Under the pieces are notes generated by a model, which was not told the DNA's origin, made no database searches, and was given only the letters and a program-made list of their open reading frames with translations. From assembly GCA_965223105.1 (NCBI GenBank), contig OZ244987.1, positions 3,038,001-3,102,000 on the forward strand: a stretch of DNA of 64,000 bases, written 5' to 3'. Below are positions 8,928-15,739 of this stretch, piece after piece. The first letter of the stretch is position 1. Each line of letters opens with the position of its first letter. The translations under genes were made by a program, and so were the position numbers. Source of the DNA: JABDMH01 sp965223105. Lineage in GTDB: Bacteria > Bacteroidota > Bacteroidia > Chitinophagales > Saprospiraceae.

Positions 8928-10178
8928 ATGGATCGAAAAATTGAAAAGAAGAAATGGAGATGGCAAAGGGTTTTGCCCATCATCTTGATTGTAGGATTAC
9001 TCGGTTTCGTTCTCCAGAGCATCTATCGCAACAGTGGTACCAGCAGGCTTAATGTGCAACCGGAGCGCCTGCTTTTTGATACGGTGCATGAAGGAATTTT
9101 CCAAGAATTCATACCCGTCACAGGTGCTGTACTTCCCATCAAAACGGTTATCATCGGTGCGGTTGAGGGAGGGCGAGTGGAAAGTAAATATTTGGAAGAT
9201 GGTGTTATGGTCAAAGCAGGCGATAAGATCTTGCAACTCAGCAATCCAGATTTGGAATTGAATTACCTGAATCAAGAGGCCAACATTGTGCAGCAGATCA
9301 ATCAAATCAGACTGAACAGCCTGATGATGGAACAACAGAGTTTAAATCTTAAGGAAACAGCACTTGATATTGATTACCGAATTGACCTCCTGGAAAAAAG
9401 GGTGGCCCGAAACGAAAGCTTACACGGTGACGGGGTCATCGCTGAAGTGGAGTTTCAAGAAACAGAAGATGAATATGAACACCTTCTCCGGAGACGCGAT
9501 CTGCTTTCACACACGATCCAACGCGACAGTATTTCTGCGGTGATGCAGCAGGAGCAGATGGAAAACTCGCTCGATCTTATGCAACGAAACCTCAATATTG
9601 CAGGAAGGAGCTTGGAAAATCTCACAGTTCGGGCTCCCATTGCCGGACAACTGTCAGGATTAACTTCAGAATTGGGTGAATTAATCATTGAAGGAAGTCA
9701 AATTGCCCAAATTGACGATCTATCGGATTTTAAAATCCGCGTGCAAATTGATGAATTCTACATTTCCAGAATTTTTACCGGTCAGGCCGGCTCTTTTGAC
9801 TTTGCTGGGAAGAAATACTTTCTAACCATTCAAAAGATTTATCCACAGGTTCTCAATGGAGCTTTTGCTGCAGATATGTTATTTACGGGTGAAACACCCC
9901 AGGGTATTAAACGCGGTCAAACGGTAAGTGTAAAACTTGAGCTAAGTGCCGAAGAACGTGCACTGCTGGTGGCAAGAGGTGGCTACTATCAAGAAACCGG
10001 AGGAAACTGGGTCTACGTCCTCGAACCAGATGGAAAGACTGCGCGAAAACGCGATATCCAAATTAATCGGCAAAATCCCAATTACTACGAAGTGGTTACT
10101 GGATTGCAAGAGGGTGATATCGTCATAACATCAAGCTATGACAACTTTGGCGACAAAGATGAACTCGTACTGAAGTAA
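8928..10178 (+). CDS. HlyD/MacA-type periplasmic adaptor of an ABC exporter
   Basis: 416 aa from an ATG preceded by a strong AAGGAAGG, unusual in this window. One N-terminal membrane anchor spans about residues 14-32 (VLPIILIVGLLGFVLQSIY). A lipoyl-like half (GAVLPIKTVIIGAVEGGRVE, about 75-95), a long coiled-coil hairpin (about 115-205) and the second lipoyl half (NLTVRAPIAGQLSGL, about 225-240) follow, then beta-barrel and membrane-proximal domains ending GDKDELVLK. This is the membrane-fusion-protein layout. It would link the inner-membrane permeases to an outer-membrane channel; no TolC-type gene is present in the window. It is the first gene of the rightward exporter operon, divergent from the two-component regulator. 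Confidence 0.9.
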   Translation: MDRKIEKKKWRWQRVLPIILIVGLLGFVLQSIYRNSGTSRLNVQPERLLFDTVHEGIFQEFIPVTGAVLPIKTVIIGAVEGGRVESKYLEDGVMVKAGDKILQLSNPDLELNYLNQEANIVQQINQIRLNSLMMEQQSLNLKETALDIDYRIDLLEKRVARNESLHGDGVIAEVEFQETEDEYEHLLRRRDLLSHTIQRDSISAVMQQEQMENSLDLMQRNLNIAGRSLENLTVRAPIAGQLSGLTSELGELIIEGSQIAQIDDLSDFKIRVQIDEFYISRIFTGQAGSFDFAGKKYFLTIQKIYPQVLNGAFAADMLFTGETPQGIKRGQTVSVKLELSAEERALLVARGGYYQETGGNWVYVLEPDGKTARKRDIQINRQNPNYYEVVTGLQEGDIVITSSYDNFGDKDELVLK

Positions 10179-10233
10179 TCAACTCTAAACAAAATCAATT
10201 CATTTATAAAAATTCATTATCTAATCTACAATC

Positions 10234-10920
10234 ATGATTCGAACAGACAAATTAGTAAAGATCTATCAAACTGAAGATGTTGAAACTACAGCATTGAATG
10301 AGGTTGATCTTAATATCAAAGAAGGTGAATTTGTGGCTGTTATGGGACCTTCGGGATGCGGAAAATCCACTTTACTCAATATTTTGGGTATGATTGATAG
10401 TCCTACCCGAGGTGATTATTATTTCTTGGAAGATGAAGTAGGTCATTTACCGGAGCGCAAACGTTCAAATGTAAGAAAGCATAATCTGGGATTTGTTTTT
10501 CAAAGCTTTAACCTGATCGATGAATTGACAGTTTTTGAAAATGTAGAATTGCCAATGCTATATACCAATACTCCATCTGCTGAACGAAAAAGACGTGTTG
10601 AAGAGCTGCTAGAAAACATGAAAATGATGCATCGCAGAAATCATTTTCCTCAGCAACTGTCAGGTGGACAGCAACAACGAGTTGCAGTAGCTCGAGCGAT
10701 CGTGAACCACCCTAAACTAATCCTGGCCGATGAGCCGACAGGAAATCTAGACAGCGCTAATGGTGATGACGTGATGCGTCTTTTGGCAGATCTCAACTCT
10801 AGTGGTACGACCATCGTGATGGTCACACATAGCCAATATTGCGCGGAGTTTGCCAACCGCATCGTGCGAATGCTTGATGGGCAGGTAGTGACAGAAAATG
10901 TGGTCAGGCAATTTTTATAG
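10234..10920 (+). CDS. ABC transporter ATPase, MacB/LolD type (canonical copy)
   Basis: 228 aa. Walker A is GPSGCGKST (38-46), the Q-loop FVFQSFN (87-93), the signature LSGGQQQR (142-149), Walker B KLILADEP with catalytic Glu167, D-loop Asp173 in TGNLDS, and the H-loop VTHS near residue 200. All catalytic elements are intact, and the length is normal for the LolD/MacB ATPase group. It would power the neighbouring FtsX-type permeases, probably for extrusion of a lipid, peptide or other envelope compound rather than import (family knowledge). It follows the adaptor by 55 bases and is probably in the same transcript. Confidence 0.95.
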   Translation: MIRTDKLVKIYQTEDVETTALNEVDLNIKEGEFVAVMGPSGCGKSTLLNILGMIDSPTRGDYYFLEDEVGHLPERKRSNVRKHNLGFVFQSFNLIDELTVFENVELPMLYTNTPSAERKRRVEELLENMKMMHRRNHFPQQLSGGQQQRVAVARAIVNHPKLILADEPTGNLDSANGDDVMRLLADLNSSGTTIVMVTHSQYCAEFANRIVRMLDGQVVTENVVRQFL

Positions 10921-11002
10921 CAGAAAAATATTTAAAGGTGAAAGAGGAGAAAAGGGCATCTAAAGTTGCATTCAAAAGCCTTGATGAAGTTCATCTGGAT
11001 TG

Positions 11003-11371
11003 CTATTTCGATTCATGCAGAGATATGATCAAAGCAAGCATTAAATATGATGTTCTTCTACAGTGGCCAATCATGTCATCCACAGCTTCATCCTCTAAGA
11101 CTTTGATATCACCAACAAAGTACAGTTGGCTCCGTAGCTCAACTGCACAACCGCTGGCGAAGTACAAAGATCGTTTGAACTCTCTATTTGACTTCCTTTC
11201 AAATCACTCTGCAATATTAGATGAGGTCGTTAGCGATGTTTTAAGCAGGTGGTCCTTTAAGAAATACATCTTTGAATCTACCAAAGCTTTAAATAGATTT
11301 TCATTCAACTTACGGGATTCCGGCCAAACGATTAGATCTTCAAGTCGGCGAATTTTTGGTTTCATACCCAT
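11003..11371 (-). pseudogene. Four-helix-bundle (S23 / 23S-rRNA intervening-sequence) protein, one nonsense codon
   Basis: Reading the minus strand from the ATG at 11371 gives 122 codons plus stop, with one in-frame TGA at codon 56 (11204-11206). The flanking translation has the family's signature: RRLEDLIVWPESRKL at the start, LTTSSNIAE just before the stop, then REFKRSLYFASGCAVELRSQL. The family motif is SNIAEG-F-x-R, so the TGA sits exactly where the conserved glycine codon (GGA) should be: a single G-to-T change. The rest of the frame is uninterrupted, so the lesion is recent or a sequencing error. The longer open frame on the plus strand over the same bases is its shadow. It sits antisense between the two ATPase genes and appears to be an insertion into the operon. 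Confidence 0.8.
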
Positions 11372-11440
11372 TATCTTGGAAATTAATATGATAAATATTT
11401 TACATTTTCGACCTCTTTCACATCTTTACACGTCCTAACC

Positions 11441-12136
11441 ATGATACAACTTAAAAACATCGAAAGATACTTCAAACAAGGACCTCAAAAAGCCTGGGTT
11501 CTTAGAGATATTACTATTGAAATCGAGGAAGGGGAATTTATTTCAATCATGGGACCTAGCGGATCTGGCAAGACTACGCTGTTAAATATTATCGGGATGC
11601 TTGATGAGCCCAACAGTGGTGAATATTATTTTCTCGATGAACCAGTTCATAAATTTAATGAGCGCAAGCGGAGTCAGTTACATAAGCATTATATTGGTTT
11701 TATTTTTCAAGCCTATCATCTGATTGATGACCTGACCGTCTATGAAAATATCGAGACCCCGTTGCTCTATAAAAAGGTGGGTCGGAGTCAACGTAAAGCC
11801 ATCGTTGCAGATATCTTGGATCGATTTAATATTGTGGCCAAAAAAGACCTATTCCCTCATCAATTGTCAGGAGGTCAGCAACAATTGGTGGGAGTAGCTA
11901 GAGCTGTGGTCGGCAAACCAAAGTTATTATTGGCTGATGAGCCTACAGGTAACCTACACTCAACCCAAGGTAAAGTCATTATGGACACCCTGGCAGAACT
12001 GCATAAGGATGGCATGACCATACTTCAAGTTACACATAATGAAGACAATGCTAAATATGGAGAGCGCATCATCGAACTGTGGGATGGTTTTGTGAAGAAT
12101 CCAGCTTTAACTGACAGCACCGAAGTAAAAGAGTGA
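11441..12136 (+). CDS. ABC transporter ATPase, MacB/LolD type (divergent copy)
   Basis: 231 aa, a paralogue of the ATPase at 10234-10920. Walker A GPSGSGKTT (38-46), Q-loop FIFQAYH, signature LSGGQQQ and Walker B KLLLADEP are intact. Two normally conserved positions differ: the residue after the signature is Leu149 instead of Arg, and the D-loop reads TGNLHS with His173 in place of Asp. Each can be explained by one or two base changes. The D-loop aspartate helps coordinate the opposite nucleotide site in ABC dimers (family knowledge), so this copy may have one weak site or work as a heterodimer with the first ATPase (inference). The frame is full length with no stops. It stands before the permease array, separated from it by a permease stub. 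Confidence 0.9.
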   Translation: MIQLKNIERYFKQGPQKAWVLRDITIEIEEGEFISIMGPSGSGKTTLLNIIGMLDEPNSGEYYFLDEPVHKFNERKRSQLHKHYIGFIFQAYHLIDDLTVYENIETPLLYKKVGRSQRKAIVADILDRFNIVAKKDLFPHQLSGGQQQLVGVARAVVGKPKLLLADEPTGNLHSTQGKVIMDTLAELHKDGMTILQVTHNEDNAKYGERIIELWDGFVKNPALTDSTEVKE

Positions 12137-12197
12137 CTTAGAGCCAACCTGGTTCCGAAGAAAATGATCGATTTATGATTACCAATATAGTTGATGA

Positions 12198-12281
12198 TTT
12201 TCATCAGCTGCATTGGCTGCATTGATTGAGCAGAGCCTGAAAGCTGCCCGTGCAAATCCAGTGCATGCATTGCGAGAATAA
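12198..12281 (+). pseudogene. C-terminal stub of a deleted MacB/FtsX permease
   Basis: In frame, 12198-12281 translates to a short helix followed by IEQSLKAARANPVHALRE and a TAA. All seven intact permeases here end in the same way (for example NPVDALRDE, NPVESLKDE). No start or upstream permease sequence remains; a TGA closes the frame just before 12198. It is best explained as the tail of an ancestral permease whose body was deleted between the second ATPase and the first intact permease. Confidence 0.65.
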
Positions 12282-12329
12282 TAGCAGATGTGGAACCATT
12301 AAAATCAGCAATTTAAAACTCTACAAAGA

Positions 12330-14663
12330 ATGCTTTGGAACTATCTAAAAGTAAGCTGGCGCAACATCCGAAGAAATAAGTCAATTTCTTTCCTAAATAT
12401 TGTTAGTCTCACCATTGGAGTCACATTTCTTTTGATCACTGGACTTTGGGTAACCGATGAATGGAGATACAACCGGTTTCATACCAACCTCAATGATTTG
12501 TATTTTATCCACACCAATGCCAACTGGGGCAGTCTGCAGACTTGGCCAACGACACCAGGCCCACTAAGAGACGTGCTCAAACAAGAAGTTCCAGAGATTA
12601 AAGCAGCAACGAGGATCACATGGCCCAATGATCATTTGCTTTCGGTCGATCAGAAGATTGTGAAAAGATCTGGGATTTATGTTGATCCCGATTTCTTACA
12701 TATGTTTTCTTTCCCACTGCTAGCGGGCGACCTAAACACGGCTTTATCCTCACCTACTCAAATTGTCTTGACAAAGCGGGTTGCGGATAATCTGTTTGGC
12801 ATAGAAGATCCGGTAGGAAAGACCGTATACTTCAACAAAGACCAACCCTTTGTTGTCAGCGCCGTCGTTGAAGATGTTCCGGTAAACTCCGAAATACAAT
12901 TTGAATGGCTCTTACCCTGGCAAGTTTTTGAGAAAGAAAGATCGTGGTCTAAAACTTGGGGTAATGTCAGTTTTAGCACCTACATTCAATTGAACGATGG
13001 ACCTACAATGGCAGAGGTAAACTCAAAAATTTCGACGATTGGCAATGCCAAAGATCACGATCTTCAATTCTTTCTACAACCTCTTTCAGAAAAATATTTG
13101 TATGACAAATTTACCGCTGGCAAACAGGATGGAGGTCGCATCACTTATGTGCATTTGTTTTCGCTCATTGCCGTCTTTCTCCTGGTTATTGCCTGTATCA
13201 ATTTTATGAATTTGGCGACCGCCCGTGCAAGCACGCGTACTAAAGAAATTGCGGTTCGGAAATCTATTGGTGCCAGTCGATTATCCTTGATAAAGCAATT
13301 CCTTGGCGAATCGATATTGACTTCCATATTGGCAGTGATTGCCGCCGTTGTTCTTACTTATATTAGTCTTTCATTTTTCAATCAATTGTTTGACAAGCAA
13401 ATTGAGATTAACTATGCCCATCCCCTATTTTGGATTGCAACCCTTTCTCTAGCCCTGATGACCGGTTTACTGGCTGGAACTTACCCAGCCCTTTTCCTGT
13501 CACGACTTCGTCCGAATAAAATACTCAAGGGAAATACTTTTAGCGAAAGTGATCGTTCAGTAAATATCAGGAAGGTGTTGGTCATCTTCCAGTTTGCGAT
13601 TTCAGCATTTCTAATTGTTGGGACGATCGTTATTCATAGTCAGATAATCTTTGTTAAGAATAAGAACCTGGGTTTCGATCGCGACCACCTTTTCTATACA
13701 TTTATCAATGGGACTCACTCAGCTACGTTTAAGGAGCAGGTAATGAGATCTCCGGCCATTGAATCGATGACCATCACAGGAAACAACCCCATGAATGTGG
13801 ATGCTTCCTCTGGTGATCTCCAATGGCCGGGAAAGAATCCCGAGGAAATGGTTCTGGTAGCTGGTCTGCAGGTTGGTGAAGATTTTGCGAAGACAATGAA
13901 ATTAGATCTAGTGGCCGGGAGGATGTTTTCCAAAGATTTTCCTGGTGATACCAGCAATTATGTACTCAATCAAGCCGCTATCAAAGCCATTGGTGTTGAA
14001 GAACCTATTGGGACTGAGGTTGAATTTTGGAATGGAAAGGGAAAAATCATCGGTGTGCTGAAAGATTATCATTTAGAATCCTTACACGTACCTATACGGC
14101 CAATGGTTCTCACCTACGAACCAGAAAATTGGATTGCTTGGGTCCGGCCTGTGGCCGGTAAAATGGAGCAGGCTATTGCTCATGTCAAGGAGGTCGCAGC
14201 AAATCTCAACCCCGATCAGCCTTTCGAATGTGTTTTTGCAGATTCTGAGTATGAAAAGCTATATCGCAATGAAATTCTCACTTCAAAAATTGCCAACATC
14301 TTTGGCGGCACTGCCATCGCAGTTTCCTGTCTTGGGCTACTGGGTTTGGCAATCTTCGCTGCCGAAAGACGGCGTAAAGAAATCAGCATTAGGAAGATCT
14401 TGGGTGCCTCGCTCCTGGCTATTGTAAGATTATTAGGCAGAGATTTTATGGGGCTTGTCTTTATAGCATTATTACTGGCCCTCCCTTTGGGATGGCTCAT
14501 CATGAAGGATTGGCTGCAACAGTTTGCCTATGCTATTCAAATGGAATGGTGGATATTCTTAGTAGCTGGATTGTTACCTCTTGTACTGGCGCTGGCTACT
14601 GTAGGCTACATGGGTATGCGATCGGCACTGGCCAACCCTGTAGATGCCCTTAGAGATGAATAG
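12330..14663 (+). CDS. MacB/FtsX-type ABC permease 1 of 7
   Basis: 777 aa, the shortest of the array. An N-terminal membrane segment (about 21-41) is followed by a periplasmic MacB_PCD-like domain. The first FtsX core (about 275-400) contains ACINFMNLATARA and the coupling-helix motif EIAVRKSIGAS. A second membrane anchor near 420-440 precedes a second periplasmic domain, and a second FtsX core (about 655-770) contains EISIRKILGAS. The C-terminus is NPVDALRDE. Two FtsX halves in one chain give eight predicted membrane helices, so one polypeptide may form a whole permease (inference). It would use the upstream ATPases and adaptor. Of the seven it is nearest the ATPases and is the likeliest original partner. 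An antisense lipoprotein gene separates it from permease 2. Confidence 0.92.
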   Translation: MLWNYLKVSWRNIRRNKSISFLNIVSLTIGVTFLLITGLWVTDEWRYNRFHTNLNDLYFIHTNANWGSLQTWPTTPGPLRDVLKQEVPEIKAATRITWPNDHLLSVDQKIVKRSGIYVDPDFLHMFSFPLLAGDLNTALSSPTQIVLTKRVADNLFGIEDPVGKTVYFNKDQPFVVSAVVEDVPVNSEIQFEWLLPWQVFEKERSWSKTWGNVSFSTYIQLNDGPTMAEVNSKISTIGNAKDHDLQFFLQPLSEKYLYDKFTAGKQDGGRITYVHLFSLIAVFLLVIACINFMNLATARASTRTKEIAVRKSIGASRLSLIKQFLGESILTSILAVIAAVVLTYISLSFFNQLFDKQIEINYAHPLFWIATLSLALMTGLLAGTYPALFLSRLRPNKILKGNTFSESDRSVNIRKVLVIFQFAISAFLIVGTIVIHSQIIFVKNKNLGFDRDHLFYTFINGTHSATFKEQVMRSPAIESMTITGNNPMNVDASSGDLQWPGKNPEEMVLVAGLQVGEDFAKTMKLDLVAGRMFSKDFPGDTSNYVLNQAAIKAIGVEEPIGTEVEFWNGKGKIIGVLKDYHLESLHVPIRPMVLTYEPENWIAWVRPVAGKMEQAIAHVKEVAANLNPDQPFECVFADSEYEKLYRNEILTSKIANIFGGTAIAVSCLGLLGLAIFAAERRRKEISIRKILGASLLAIVRLLGRDFMGLVFIALLLALPLGWLIMKDWLQQFAYAIQMEWWIFLVAGLLPLVLALATVGYMGMRSALANPVDALRDE

Positions 14664-14774
14664 ACCGGTTGAACTCTTAACGGAGGGGACTGCACGAAAA
14701 CATTCATTGGTCATGCAACTTGGCAGGTGGGTCTCCATCTTGATTGCACAAACAGGATCCAGAACGCCAAGTAT

Positions 14775-15149
14775 CTAATTGGCTCGCTTTAATTTTGCTG
14801 GAAAACCAAGAAATGCAATGGAAATTTCATTGCAATTACTTTCAGTGACATCAAAGGAAGTTTCAACAAATTGATTGCCCTCTACTGATTCCGCTCGAAC
14901 GGTAATCGTCTCATCATCGACAGAATAAGTTTTTTCGCTAAGGGAAGTGCCGTTAACCTGTCCACCTATGATCGCATCATTGGTATCCACCAATCTACCG
15001 TCGGATTTGAATTCAACCAAGACTTCATCAAACGACAACTCCCAGGTGCCAATGATATTTGTAGATAAATTAGAACAGTCCTCATCTTTGCTACATGCAC
15101 AAAGCAGAACCACACCAGCAACCAGCGCTATACTTGATATCTTCATCAT
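14775..15149 (-). CDS. Small lipoprotein, lipocalin-like
   Basis: 124 aa starting MMKISSIALVAGVVLLCACSKDE: a lipoprotein signal with a lipobox-like LCAC, so Cys19 would be lipidated. The body is beta rich and opens with NIIGTWELSFDEVLVEF, a G-T-W start common to the small lipocalin-like lipoproteins of Bacteroidota (family resemblance only). Two further cysteines (in EDCSN and SNCNE) could form a disulfide. It is encoded antisense inside the permease array, between permeases 1 and 2, and thus breaks the operon. A ligand-binding or sensing role for the exporter is possible, but nothing besides position supports it. Confidence 0.75.
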   Translation of the reverse strand: MMKISSIALVAGVVLLCACSKDEDCSNLSTNIIGTWELSFDEVLVEFKSDGRLVDTNDAIIGGQVNGTSLSEKTYSVDDETITVRAESVEGNQFVETSFDVTESNCNEISIAFLGFPAKLKRAN

Positions 15150-15358
15150 CTTGAGCTTTTAACTACCACCAGGGTTTTAATATGAAACTGCAAATTATCT
15201 TACAGGGCCTTATTTTGATTTAAATACTACCTGAGTGAATTTCCTAACCAGCATCGGATTCAATTACCATGCCACTCAGTACCCTGAGCCTTTATTGTCT
15301 TACTGTACGCTAACGAACACTTAATGCCCGCTTTCGCACATCGGAAGAAGTGAAAATT

Positions 15359-15380
15359 TGATTCAGGTCATTGTGAATCA
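15359..15380. repeat. Inverted repeat (possible operator) before the permease array
   Basis: TGATTCA (15359-15365) and its perfect complement TGAATCA (15374-15380) are separated by 8 bases, with half-site centres 15 bases apart. The repeat ends 8 bases before the TAACTTTG promoter candidate, where an activator or repressor dimer could bind. Confidence 0.4.
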
Positions 15381-15388
15381 GCACATTG

Positions 15389-15396
15389 TAACTTTG
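15389..15396 (+). promoter_or_regulatory. Candidate promoter of permeases 2-7
   Basis: TAACTTTG matches the Bacteroidota -7 box TAnnTTTG. The bases that follow, GGCATGACCTTTC, parallel the GGCATATCTTTTC following the adaptor promoter at 8894-8901. No TTTG lies at the standard -33 distance (the nearest is 28 bases upstream). It could drive the permease remnant and permeases 2 to 7, since the antisense lipoprotein gene separates these from permease 1. Confidence 0.4.
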
Positions 15397-15475
15397 GCAT
15401 GACCTTTCGATGAGGATTGGTAATAGAAACTTCGGTAAACAGCAAGCCACAAAAACATATAGAGAAATTATTCAT

Positions 15476-15679
15476 ATGATTTTCTACTATGTCAAACTTG
15501 CATTAAGTAATTTAACGCGGAATCGCTTTGGTTCTACTATTCTCTTCTTGGGGCTTCAACCTAGAATGACCAGCTGTTTATTGCTTCTTCAATATGTAAG
15601 TTTTCAGCTGAGTTTCGAGCGCTTTCAAAAGGATCATACCCTGATTTACCACATTGTAAATGAGGGAAAGAATGAATAA
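15476..15679 (+). pseudogene. N-terminal stub of an eighth MacB/FtsX permease
   Basis: From the ATG at 15476 a 67-residue frame reads MIFYYVKLALSNLTRNRFGS, then a hydrophobic segment, then FQLSFERFQKDHTLIYHIVN and a TAA. This aligns with the start of the intact permeases (K-x-A-x-x-N-L-x-R-N-R, TM1, then the F-D-x-F-H-x-x-x-x-x-I-Y-R motif of the first periplasmic domain). The rest of the permease is missing and permease 2 begins 61 bases later. TM1 is also disturbed (LQPRMTS where others have GLAVGLA). It is best read as a truncated, dead copy; in principle it could encode a one-helix peptide. Confidence 0.75.
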
Positions 15680-15739
15680 GAACACGAATACCGGCTCCTT
15701 ACCTGAGTTTGTAATCAACACTGAATAAAGTATCCTCTT

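Noticed and set aside
10938..11438. Plus-strand 166-codon frame between the ATPase genes
   Set aside because: Its translation is Ser-rich and unlike any family, whereas the minus strand reads as an S23-type protein with one stop. The plus frame is a shadow.
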